The notes under the pieces were generated by a model. That model saw only the letters and a list, made by a program, of their open reading frames with translations. It had not been told where the DNA came from and ran no database searches. A stretch of 64,000 nucleotides of DNA from Pseudooceanicola onchidii (lineage in GTDB: Bacteria > Pseudomonadota > Alphaproteobacteria > Rhodobacterales > Rhodobacteraceae): positions 62,001 through 126,000 of the forward strand of contig NZ_SPUW01000004.1 of NCBI RefSeq assembly GCF_004959925.1, given 5' to 3'. Shown one piece after another: positions 35,851-43,641 of the stretch (within the stretch, counting starts at the first letter, position 1; each line of letters opens with the position of its first letter). The translations under genes were made by a program, and so were the position numbers.

Positions 35851-35887
35851 AAGGTAACTTCTTTTGAAATTCGCCTTAATAAGGTAA
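35851..35887. promoter_or_regulatory. Candidate LysR-regulator binding region
   Basis: In the 105-bp gap between the LLM and lysR genes, AAGGTAA occurs twice in direct orientation 30 bp apart (35851-35857 and 35881-35887). The second is part of the perfect inverted repeat CCTTA-A-TAAGG (35874-35884). Sites one or more helical turns apart between a lysR gene and its divergent target are the classic arrangement for this family. Confidence 0.5.
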
Positions 35888-35922
35888 TATCGATCAACAC
35901 CTTTTCGTAAAATGGAAAAGCG

Positions 35923-36855
35923 ATGGACAAGCTGAGAGCGATGGAGCTTCTGGTGGCGACCGCGGAAACCGGCAGTTTTTCGGCCGCCGGCCGTCGCTTC
36001 AACTTGTCTCCAGCCAGCGTCTCCCGGCATGTGTCGGACCTGGAGGCGCATCTTGGCGTGACGCTGGTGCACCGGTCCACACGGAACCTGACCTTGGCCG
36101 AGGCAGGGGAAACCTTCGTCGCGCGCGCCGAGGGCATCCTGGCCAGCATCCGCGCCGCCGAAGCCGACACCGCGTCGCTTCAGGATGTGCCGCGTGGCGT
36201 CTTGCGGGTGCATTCCCGCACGATGTTCGGCATCGCGGTCCTGGCCAAACTGCAAAGCGACTTCGCCGCGCTTTATCCCGAGGTCACCGTGGAGCTTCAC
36301 CTGTCGGAACGGCCCGCCCGGTTGCGGGAAGACGGATTCGACCTCGACTTCCGGATTGCGCCGCCGCAGGAGGCCGGTCTGATGCGCCGTCGTCTTTTCG
36401 CCAGCGAAAGGGTCCTGATTGCGTCGCCCGAGTATCTGGCGCAGGCGCCGACGCTGACTGCGCCCTCCGACATCCGGCACCATGCCTGCCTGCCCTACAT
36501 CCTGGGACCGGACACGGCATACTGGCGGTTCATGAAAGGCGGCGAGATCGAAGAGATCGCTATTTCGGCGGCTTTTGCATCCAACAACGGCCAGGTGATC
36601 CTTGAAGCCGCAAGGCGCGGGCATGGCATCGCCCTTCTCGACGAATACACGGTGGCCGAAGACCTGAGGGAAGGTCGGCTGGTGCGCCTACTTCCGGACG
36701 TCCGCGTGACAAACGCAACATTCGAGGAAGGTATTTTCGCAACCTTCCTGGAAACCGTCCAGGTCCCCACGAAACTGCGCGTGTACCTCGATTTTGTTGC
36801 TGCCTCGTGGCAACGGTTTGCGGGGCTGACCGATAATGTTGCGCCGCGGCATTGA
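35923..36855 (+). CDS. LysR-family transcriptional regulator
   Basis: A 310-residue regulator with an N-terminal winged helix (A-M-E-L-L-V-A-T-A-E-T-G-S-F-S-A-A-G-R-R-F-N-L-S, residues ~6-30, then P-A-S-V-S-R-H-V) and a LysR substrate-binding domain (~90-295). Divergent from the LLM/reductase operon and most likely its regulator. Its stop codon TGA (36853-36855) forms the first bases of the TetR-type operator in front of the next gene. Confidence 0.93.
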   Translation: MDKLRAMELLVATAETGSFSAAGRRFNLSPASVSRHVSDLEAHLGVTLVHRSTRNLTLAEAGETFVARAEGILASIRAAEADTASLQDVPRGVLRVHSRTMFGIAVLAKLQSDFAALYPEVTVELHLSERPARLREDGFDLDFRIAPPQEAGLMRRRLFASERVLIASPEYLAQAPTLTAPSDIRHHACLPYILGPDTAYWRFMKGGEIEEIAISAAFASNNGQVILEAARRGHGIALLDEYTVAEDLREGRLVRLLPDVRVTNATFEEGIFATFLETVQVPTKLRVYLDFVAASWQRFAGLTDNVAPRH

Positions 36856-36867
36856 CCGCCCGGTCAG
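36852..36867. promoter_or_regulatory. TetR-type operator, site B (upstream of tetR)
   Basis: TTGACCGCCCGGTCAG, containing the perfect inverted repeat TGACCG-CC-CGGTCA (36853-36866) and followed by TCA. It lies 47 bases upstream of the tetR start at 36914, as expected for self-repression, and overlaps the lysR stop codon. Same motif as at 13709, 39418 and 39486. Confidence 0.75.
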
Positions 36868-36913
36868 TCACGCCGTAAGCTGTTTTGACCGTTGCGATCA
36901 AGGGCTGCTGAGC

Positions 36914-37537
36914 ATGAAGGACGATCCGAAATCCATGATATCCGGGGAAGGTGATGCACCTGCCTACAGCCCCCGCGTCCTGGAAATCCTCGAAGTCGGC
37001 GCGCGCATTTTCGCAGAAAAGGGTTTCGACGCCGCGACCATGCGGGACGTGTCCGAGGCCTCGGGCGTGTCGAAGGCGCTGCTGTACCATCATTTCGAAA
37101 GCAAGGATCAGTTCTTTGCCCAGATCGCGACGCGGTCGGCGCGGCGTCTGAACGATTTTGTCATCGAACGCATTCCCGAGCAGGGCACGGCGGCCGAAAA
37201 GGTCCGTGCGTTCATGATCGCCATGGCCGAGTTCTTCCAGGAATACAGATGGGCCTGGATCGCGGCGAGCACCGCATTCTGGAATGATCCGGACCGGCAC
37301 CGCCAGGCCGAACGCATGGAACGGCGGGCCCAATTGGAACACACGCTGCGGGACCTGATCCGCGAGGGCGTCGACAACGGCGAGTTCAACGAGATCGATC
37401 CCGCCATGACCGGCCGTCTGATCCTGTCGGGTATCAACTGGATGCACCGTTGGTACAACCCGAAGAAGGAAATGACCGCAGCGCAGATCGTGGACGCGTA
37501 CTTCGGCATCCTGCTGCAGGGCCTGGCAAAGCGCTAG
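36914..37537 (+). CDS. TetR/AcrR-family transcriptional regulator
   Basis: A 207-residue protein: N-terminal TetR helix-turn-helix (A-R-I-F-A-E-K-G-F-D-A-A-T-M-R-D-V-S...S-K-A-L-L-Y-H-H-F-E-S-K-D, residues ~24-70) and an all-helical ligand domain. I choose ATG 36914 (AAGGG nine bases upstream); an in-frame ATG at 36836 would place the operator inside the gene. The regulated genes suggested by the shared palindromes (TTT system 1, the lone tctC, the 39.5-kb operon) make an acyl-CoA or related intermediate the likely ligand, but this is inference. The stop codon shares the bases CTAG with the stop of the convergent SDR gene. Confidence 0.92.
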   Translation: MKDDPKSMISGEGDAPAYSPRVLEILEVGARIFAEKGFDAATMRDVSEASGVSKALLYHHFESKDQFFAQIATRSARRLNDFVIERIPEQGTAAEKVRAFMIAMAEFFQEYRWAWIAASTAFWNDPDRHRQAERMERRAQLEHTLRDLIREGVDNGEFNEIDPAMTGRLILSGINWMHRWYNPKKEMTAAQIVDAYFGILLQGLAKR

Positions 37538-38319
37538 TCCGCCATCCGCTTCCGAGGGATGTGGGTCATCAGCGTTCGCGTAAAGCCTCCGTCCACCAGG
37601 ATTTCCGCACCGTTCACGTAATCGGCCCGGTCACTGGCCAGGAACAGCACGGCGTCCGCGATGTCCTGCGGCGTTCCGATCCGACGGGACGGCACCACGT
37701 TCTCGCGGGCTTCCCTGTCCATGGGGTCGGCGTAGAACCGTTCGCTGAGGGGCGTCAGGATCAGCCCAGGGCTGACCATGTTGCTGCGAAGGCCCTCGGG
37801 CCCCCATTCCACGGCCTGTTGCTGGGTCAGCATCGACAAGGCCGCCTTGCCGGGCGAATAGGCGGACCCAAGCGGAACCGCGTGCGTGGCCGCGATGGAC
37901 GAGATGTTGACGATTGCGCCGGGCTGCCCGGGTGCGCGGAGCTTGCGGAACGTCTGCGCCGTCAGCAACGCCGCCGTCATGTTGACGGTCATCTGGAGGT
38001 TGAAATCCGCCTCGCTGACATCGGCCAGCGCCGATGGCAGGGACATCGCGGCAACATTCACCAGGATCGTCGGGGCGCCTGAGGTTTCGGCTGCGGCCCG
38101 GAGTGTCGGAGCGATGGACGCGGTGTCCGACAGATCAAGGGGCCGCGCGACATGGCCGGGCCCAAGGGACTCGGCCGTGCGCGCAAGGCCGTCGGCGTCG
38201 CGGTCGAATATCGCAAGCCTCACGCCTTCGGCGGCGAAGCTGCGGGCGATGGCACTGCCGATGCCGCCGGCGGCGCCGGTGACGAAGGCGATGCGGTTTT
38301 CGAGGTTCAGCCAGCTCAT
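37534..38319 (-). CDS. Short-chain dehydrogenase/reductase
   Basis: A 261-residue classical SDR: T-G-A-A-G-G-I-G (residues ~14-21), N-V-A-A where N-N-A-G is usual, catalytic Y-S-P-G-K, V-N-G-A-E-I-L-V-D-G-G near the end. F-D-R-D after strand 2 favours NAD(H). Encoded downstream of the tctC gene on the minus strand, separated by a hairpin, so probably same transcript and same TetR control. Converts a hydroxy/keto pathway intermediate; substrate unknown. Confidence 0.9.
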   Translation of the reverse strand: MSWLNLENRIAFVTGAAGGIGSAIARSFAAEGVRLAIFDRDADGLARTAESLGPGHVARPLDLSDTASIAPTLRAAAETSGAPTILVNVAAMSLPSALADVSEADFNLQMTVNMTAALLTAQTFRKLRAPGQPGAIVNISSIAATHAVPLGSAYSPGKAALSMLTQQQAVEWGPEGLRSNMVSPGLILTPLSERFYADPMDREARENVVPSRRIGTPQDIADAVLFLASDRADYVNGAEILVDGGFTRTLMTHIPRKRMAD

Positions 38320-38326
38320 GATGGTG

Positions 38327-38348
38327 CGCGCCGGGCTGCCCCGGCGCG
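38327..38348 (-). terminator. Intercistronic hairpin after tctC (minus strand)
   Basis: CGCGCCGGG (38327-38335), loop CTGC, CCCGGCGCG (38340-38348): perfect 9-bp stem between the tctC stop and the SDR start, no T-run. Same placement as the hairpins after the other binding-protein genes. Confidence 0.6.
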
Positions 38349-38365
38349 ATCCTTTGTATCAGATG

Positions 38366-39340
38366 TCATTCTAGGGTGATGTTGTTGTCCGTGACGACCT
38401 TGCCCCAGAACTCCTTGTCACTGTCCAACTGGGCCTGAAGGGCGTCCGCACCACCCACCTGGGGGGTCATCCCGACCTTGAACATCTTGTCCTGAAGGTC
38501 CTGATCCTGCATCGCGTTCTGGACCGCAGTGCTGACCTTGGAGGTCATCTCGTCCGGGGATCCGGCCGGTGCCATCACGCCGAACCAGAAGGACGACACC
38601 AGGCTCGGAAAGCCGAGTTCGGTCGTCGTCGGCAGATCGGGGAACTGCTCCATCCGCTCGGGCGTGGTCACTGCGAGGATCTTGATGTCGCCGGCCTTCT
38701 GATGTTCGAGCAGCGAAATCGGGGACGAGAAGTTCAGCTCGTTCTGGCCGCCGATCATATCGACAAGGCTTGACGGGTTGTTGCGGTAGGCGACATCGTT
38801 CATCTCGACGCCCAGTTCCTTCTTCAGGGTCAGGCCGAACAGGTGGGTCACGCTGCCGGGGCCAAGCGTCGCGTAGCGCAGCGGCTTGCCGGTCTGCTTG
38901 GCGTAATCGGCCAGACCTTCGATCGTGTCCACGCCGATCGCGGTCGGTACTGTCACCGTCAGCGGACCGCTGAGCATCGTGGCCACAGGTTCAAAGCTGT
39001 CGAACCCATAGGGCAGGTTCGGGCGCAGCAGGATGTTGAGAGAGATCGGGCCGGTTGCCCCGATCAGGTAGGTCAGACCGTCGTTTTTGGCCGCGGCGAC
39101 ATAGGATGCGCCGATGATTCCATTCGCGCCGGGCTTGTTTTCCACCAGGACGGTTTGACCGAGCTCGGTGGTCATCATGTCGGCAACCTGCCGGACGATT
39201 CCGTCGATTAGACCGCCGCCGCCATAGGGCACGACAAGGGTGATCGGTTCGTCTGATTGGGCGACTGAAGCCTGGGGTAGGCCAAGCGCGACGGTGGCGC
39301 CAACCGCAGCAATCGCGGCACGGCGAGTCAGTTTGAACAT
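38366..39340 (-). CDS. tctC: TTT solute-binding protein TctC/Bug family, without adjacent tctBA
   Basis: A 324-residue periplasmic protein with a signal peptide (basic M-F-K-L-T-R-R, hydrophobic core, cleavage near S-V-A-Q-S at about residue 28) and the Bug motif V-P-Y-G-G-G-G-L-I-D, then V-E-N-K-P-G-A-N-G. No tctB/tctA follows on its strand; the incomplete tctBA pair at 46716-48700 is the natural partner. GGAGGAGAAA precedes the ATG. Divergent from the 39.5-kb operon across a gap with two TetR-type palindromes. Confidence 0.94.
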   Translation of the reverse strand: MFKLTRRAAIAAVGATVALGLPQASVAQSDEPITLVVPYGGGGLIDGIVRQVADMMTTELGQTVLVENKPGANGIIGASYVAAAKNDGLTYLIGATGPISLNILLRPNLPYGFDSFEPVATMLSGPLTVTVPTAIGVDTIEGLADYAKQTGKPLRYATLGPGSVTHLFGLTLKKELGVEMNDVAYRNNPSSLVDMIGGQNELNFSSPISLLEHQKAGDIKILAVTTPERMEQFPDLPTTTELGFPSLVSSFWFGVMAPAGSPDEMTSKVSTAVQNAMQDQDLQDKMFKVGMTPQVGGADALQAQLDSDKEFWGKVVTDNNITLE

Positions 39341-39415
39341 AATTTCTCCTCCATTTTCAGGCTTTTAAACCCGTTCTCCGTAGGTAGCTGCCACGGATGA
39401 ATGCATAGACGCTAG

Positions 39416-39435
39416 GACTGACCGGACAGTCAGTC
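39416..39435. promoter_or_regulatory. TetR-type operator, site C1
   Basis: GACTGAC-CGGACA-GTCAGTC is a 20-bp inverted repeat with perfect 7-bp arms in the tctC/hydratase divergent gap, 76 bases upstream of the tctC start. Core CTGACCGGACAGTCAG (39418-39433) fits the shared motif. Confidence 0.72.
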
Positions 39436-39485
39436 AATCTTGAATTTCCTGTTGTCAGCCATTTTGCCGGGTGCTACCTATTGGG

Positions 39486-39501
39486 CTGACCGGCTGGTCA
39501 G
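39486..39501. promoter_or_regulatory. TetR-type operator, site C2
   Basis: CTGACC-GGCT-GGTCAG, perfect 6-bp arms, 34 bases upstream of the hydratase ATG and followed by TCA as at sites B and C1. It differs from site A in one base. Two sites in this gap would allow separate control of the two divergent operons. Confidence 0.74.
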
Positions 39502-39535
39502 TCAGGGTATGGAGAGCCCTAGCGGAGGAGAAAAC

Positions 39536-40306
39536 ATGACTTACGAAACGCTGCGATTCGATCTGGACGGCCATGTGGCTGTCGTGACGCTCGATCGCCC
39601 GCCGGTGAACGCGCTGAACCGGAAGGCGCGCGCCGAAATCATTTCTGCCTTCGATGAAATTTCCGCCCGGGATGATATCCGCTGCGCGGTGCTGACCGCG
39701 AACGGGAAGGTGTTCTGTTCCGGTGCGGACCTGAAGGATCGGCCCGATCAGGACGTTCCCGGCGACTTCCTTGAACACAACCGCATCACCCGTGAAACGG
39801 GCAATGCCATCCGCGAATGCGCCAAGCCGGTGGTCGCCGCGGTGAACGGCGCTGCACTGGGTGCGGGCCTTGGGTTGATGGCCGCCTGTGATATCTATTA
39901 CGCGTCCGAAAACGCGACCTTCGGCATGCCGGAAATCAACGTCGGCCTTGCCGGCGGCGCCTCGATGCTCAACACCCTGTTCGGCCGGTCGACCATGCGC
40001 CGGATGTTCATGACCGGGGTGCGGCTGACCGCGGCCGAACTTCTGGACCGAAGCATCATCGAGGCCGTGACGACGCAGGAAGACCTGCTGCCGACAGCCA
40101 TGGGCGTCGCGCAGGACATCGCGTCGAAAAGCCCGCTTGCGATCCGCTATGCCAAGCAGGCGCTGACCCTCGTGGAACACATGCCGCAGCGCGATGCCTA
40201 CCGGATGGAACAGAACTACACCATGGCCCTGTCCAAGACCGAGGACGCCAAGGAAGCGCGCATGGCTTTCCTTGAAAAGCGCGAACCGAAATTCACGGGG
40301 CGCTGA
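39536..40306 (+). CDS. Enoyl-CoA hydratase
   Basis: A 256-residue crotonase-fold protein: F-C-S-G-A-D-L-K-D-R (oxyanion hole), N-G-A-A-L-G-A-G-L-G-L-M, F-G-M-P-E-I-N-V-G-L-A-G-G with the likely catalytic Glu. Clear paralogue of the 19656 protein. Start ATG 39536 with GGAGGAG five bases upstream; the longer open frame includes operator C2. First gene of an operon running to 49625 that also holds a synthetase, a dehydrogenase pair, two SDRs, TctBA and a lactonase. Confidence 0.93.
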   Translation: MTYETLRFDLDGHVAVVTLDRPPVNALNRKARAEIISAFDEISARDDIRCAVLTANGKVFCSGADLKDRPDQDVPGDFLEHNRITRETGNAIRECAKPVVAAVNGAALGAGLGLMAACDIYYASENATFGMPEINVGLAGGASMLNTLFGRSTMRRMFMTGVRLTAAELLDRSIIEAVTTQEDLLPTAMGVAQDIASKSPLAIRYAKQALTLVEHMPQRDAYRMEQNYTMALSKTEDAKEARMAFLEKREPKFTGR

Positions 40307-40307
40307 G

Positions 40308-42449
40308 ATGGCTGCAGATCGGACCTTGGGCCGGGGGCTGGACAGTATTTTCCGTCCGTCCTCCATCGCCATCATCGGTGCATCCACCGACGCCCGCAAG
40401 ACGGGCGGTCGGCCGGTGCACCTGCTGAAGAAGCACGGATATCAGGGCCGGATCTTTCCGGTGAACCCCAAGGGCGGTGACATCCAGGGGTTGCCCGGCT
40501 TCACAGGCGTTTCCGAGCTTCCTGAAACCCCGGACCTGGCATTGATCGCGGTTCCGGGCGCAGGGGCCCTGCAGGCGGCCCGCGATTGTGCCGCGCGCGG
40601 CGTGCCGTCGGTGATCGTCCTGTCGGCGGGCTTCGCCGAGCAGGGGCCGGAAGGCGCGCAGCGCCAGCACGCCCTGCGGGCCCTGGCGGACGATACGGGC
40701 ATGCGGGTCCTGGGGCCGAACTGCCTGGGCACGGTCAGCGTTCCGGAAAAGGCGATCGGAACATTTTCGGTCGCCCTGGAAACCGAGATGCCAGCTGAAG
40801 GGCCGGTCGCCATCGTGTCGCAAAGCGGCAATGTCGGCAGCCTGGCGATGAAGATGCTGGGGCGCGGCGGAGCGGGGATCAGCCGGTTCCTCGCATCGGG
40901 GAACGAATGCGACGTGGATATCGCGGATGCGATCGCGTGGCTTGCGACAGATGACGCGACGCGGGTCATCCTTGTCTGCCTCGAGACCTGTCGAGATGCC
41001 GATCGGCTGACCCGGGCGCTCGATACCGCCCGCGCGTCGGGCAAACCGGTCATCGTTCTGAAGATGGGATCGTCGGACGCGGGCAAGGCCGCGGCGCTGT
41101 CGCACACGGGCGGGCTTGCCGGATCGGACAAGGTCTTTGATGCGGTTTTTGCAGAACACGGCGCGGTTCGGGTCCGTTCGTTGGAAATGCTGGTTCAGCT
41201 GGGCAGTGCCGCTGCCGCGCTTGGGGGTCGCCGTGTCAGCCCCAATGCCTCGCTCAGCATGATCGCAGCGTCGGGTGGGCTGGGGATCATGATGGCCGAC
41301 GCCGCCGAAGAATTCGGCCTGGTGCTGAACCGCACGGGTGCGGCTGCGCAGGCGAAGATCCTGGAAGTCCTGCCGCTTGCCTCGCCGGTGAACCCGGTCG
41401 ACGCCACCGCGCAGATGTCCGCCAATCCCGAAACCTTCGAGACCCTGCTGAACGCCGTGATCTCGGATGATGCGAACGAGGTAGCCTGCGTGATGATGGC
41501 GCTTGGCCTTGAGGTGCCACGCCTGCGCGACATCTACCTTTCGGCCCTTGAACGTGCGCGCGCGGCGCATCCTGATCGCGTCATCGCAGCCTGTGTCGCG
41601 GGTCCGGACGATGCGCTTCGGATCGTGAACGCCATGGGCGTGCTGACCTTCCCGACCATCGACGCCATGATGGAGGGGCTCGCGCATCTCGGCACGTTGA
41701 CCGCACAGCGCGAGGCCGACCACGTGTCGCCCCCCGAGATCGAACCGGCTGCCTTGTCGCGCGCTTCGGTACGCAATGAGGCGGGTGCAAAGGCCGCGCT
41801 TTCCGGGGCCGGGCTCGTCTTCCCCGAAGAGGTGACGGTGACGTCGGCCACAGATGCGGCGGCGGCAGCGGACCGGATGGGCGAACCCGTCGCCATGAAG
41901 ATCCTGTCCGCGGAAATCCAGCACAAGTCGGACATCGGTGGCGTCGAACTGGGCGTCACCGGCGGCGCGGCAGCCGCCGAGGCGTATGACCGCATCATGG
42001 CCGCCGCAGCGAAAAACGCGCCCGGGGCCAAGGTCGACGGCGTGCTTGTCGCGCCGATGATCACGGGGGGCACCGAACTGATCCTGGGGACAACGACCGA
42101 CCCGATCTTTGGTCCGGTCATCATGGTCGGCCTGGGCGGAATCTATGCCGAGGTCTTCCGGGATACGGCCCTGCGCACCGCCCCTGTCAGCGAGGCGGAT
42201 GCCATTGCCATGCTGCGCTCGCTCAGGTCTTTCGCCCTTCTTGACGGCGCGCGCGGCCGGCCCAAGGCTGATGTCGTGGCCGCCGCAAAGGCGATCGTCG
42301 CGCTGTCCGAATTTGCCGTGCGTCACGCTGCTGACGTTGCCGAGATTGATATCAACCCGCTCCTCGTCCGGGACGCAGGGAAGGGCGCCGTTGCCCTTGA
42401 CGCCCTGATCGTGCCGCATGCGGACCAAACTGCTGAGGCCGCAGAATGA
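40308..42449 (+). CDS. ADP-forming acyl-CoA synthetase (acetate--CoA ligase family)
   Basis: A 713-residue single-chain enzyme with the same domain order as the 28920 product: CoA-binding domain (S-I-A-I-I-G-A-S-T), ligase domains with H266 in L-S-H-T-G-G-L-A-G, and ATP-grasp (A-M-K-I-L-S-A-E-I-Q-H-K-S-D-I-G-G-V). Presence of a second copy with a separate dehydrogenase set suggests a different acid substrate. Starts one base after the hydratase stop; overlaps the next gene (ATGA). Confidence 0.93.
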   Translation: MAADRTLGRGLDSIFRPSSIAIIGASTDARKTGGRPVHLLKKHGYQGRIFPVNPKGGDIQGLPGFTGVSELPETPDLALIAVPGAGALQAARDCAARGVPSVIVLSAGFAEQGPEGAQRQHALRALADDTGMRVLGPNCLGTVSVPEKAIGTFSVALETEMPAEGPVAIVSQSGNVGSLAMKMLGRGGAGISRFLASGNECDVDIADAIAWLATDDATRVILVCLETCRDADRLTRALDTARASGKPVIVLKMGSSDAGKAAALSHTGGLAGSDKVFDAVFAEHGAVRVRSLEMLVQLGSAAAALGGRRVSPNASLSMIAASGGLGIMMADAAEEFGLVLNRTGAAAQAKILEVLPLASPVNPVDATAQMSANPETFETLLNAVISDDANEVACVMMALGLEVPRLRDIYLSALERARAAHPDRVIAACVAGPDDALRIVNAMGVLTFPTIDAMMEGLAHLGTLTAQREADHVSPPEIEPAALSRASVRNEAGAKAALSGAGLVFPEEVTVTSATDAAAAADRMGEPVAMKILSAEIQHKSDIGGVELGVTGGAAAAEAYDRIMAAAAKNAPGAKVDGVLVAPMITGGTELILGTTTDPIFGPVIMVGLGGIYAEVFRDTALRTAPVSEADAIAMLRSLRSFALLDGARGRPKADVVAAAKAIVALSEFAVRHAADVAEIDINPLLVRDAGKGAVALDALIVPHADQTAEAAE

Positions 42450-43639
42450 CCCAGACCTCCGCCCTGGCCGTCGCGCCTTCCGAAACCCGATCTGTCGGCC
42501 CGCAAGCCAGGGCCTGGCTGGATGCCAACCTGCCTGACGCCCTGCGCGAAGACATGCTGCAGGACAATAAGCCGACGGTCGCCGACCTGTGCGACTGGGA
42601 AGCGAGGCTGCACAAGGCGGGTCTTGTCGGATCGACCTGGCCCGAGGCCTATGGCGGGCGCGGCCTTGGCCTGCGTGCGCATCTCGACATCAGCCGCGAG
42701 ATCGGCCGAACCCCGATGCCGGAAAGCGTGAACTCGATCGGCAAGGAACTTGCCGGTCCGATCATCATGGCCGTGGGTCGCGAGGACCAGAAGCTGGACT
42801 ATCTGCCCGCGATTCTCGAGATGCGCGATATCTGGTGCCAGGGCTTTTCCGAGCCGAACGCCGGGTCGGATCTGGCCGGGCTGCGCACGAAGGCAGAAAA
42901 GACCGCCGATGGCTGGGTCGTGAATGGCCAGAAGATCTGGACCTCGGGCGCGTCGAAATCCAGCCGCTGCCTGCTTCTCGCCCGGACCGGATCGGTCGAG
43001 GACCGGCATCGCGGGCTGGTGTTGTTCGCATTGCGCACGGACACGCCCGGCGTGGACATCCGGGAAATCCAGTCGATCGACGGAGAGAGATCCTTCTGCG
43101 AAGTCTTCTTCAACAACGTCGTGATCCCGGAAGAGGACATGCTGGGGTCGCCGGACGAAGGCTGGGCCGCGGCAACCCGTGTGCTGTCGATAGAACGGGC
43201 CACCAACCGGATGCACCGGTCCTGGCGGTTCGAGAATCAGCTGAACCACCTGGTGTCGGCCTGTGCGGCCAATCCGGCCACCCGCAAGCTGGTCGAGGTC
43301 GACTATGCCCGGCAGCTGGCTGACGTGTCGGTGAACATCGATCTGCTGAAAGGCCACGTCGAAACGCTGGTCGGATCGCTGATCGACGGCAACGAAATCG
43401 GTCCCCGTGGATCTCTGCCCAAGCTGTTCTGGAGCGAGGCACACCAGAATTTCGCCACCCTCGCGCTTGAGATCGTGTCGCGGTTCCCGCCGGACATGTC
43501 CGATCCGCTGCGCGCCGTACGTCGCCGCATGGAGGACATCTACATGAAGGCGCGGGCCGAAACGATCTATGCCGGAACAACCGAAATTCAGCTGGGCATC
43601 ATCGCCAAGCGCATCCTGAAACTGAACCAGGGGAAGTGA
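42446..43639 (+). CDS. Acyl-CoA dehydrogenase, PimC-like large subunit
   Basis: A 397-residue dehydrogenase with W-C-Q-G-F-S-E-P-N-A-G-S-D-L-A and N-G-Q-K-I-W-T-S. The usual catalytic-Glu position reads I-Y-A-G-T-T-E-I (Ala376). Paired with the small dehydrogenase that follows two bases later, as in the other two pairs of the window; probably a heteromer with the base supplied elsewhere in the complex (inference). Confidence 0.9.
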   Translation: MTQTSALAVAPSETRSVGPQARAWLDANLPDALREDMLQDNKPTVADLCDWEARLHKAGLVGSTWPEAYGGRGLGLRAHLDISREIGRTPMPESVNSIGKELAGPIIMAVGREDQKLDYLPAILEMRDIWCQGFSEPNAGSDLAGLRTKAEKTADGWVVNGQKIWTSGASKSSRCLLLARTGSVEDRHRGLVLFALRTDTPGVDIREIQSIDGERSFCEVFFNNVVIPEEDMLGSPDEGWAAATRVLSIERATNRMHRSWRFENQLNHLVSACAANPATRKLVEVDYARQLADVSVNIDLLKGHVETLVGSLIDGNEIGPRGSLPKLFWSEAHQNFATLALEIVSRFPPDMSDPLRAVRRRMEDIYMKARAETIYAGTTEIQLGIIAKRILKLNQGK

Positions 43640-43641
43640 CG

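Noticed and set aside
35818-36624. 5' extension of the LLM monooxygenase across the lysR gene
   Set aside because: LLM similarity starts at ATG 35817 with a strong ribosome site; the extension is antisense to lysR.
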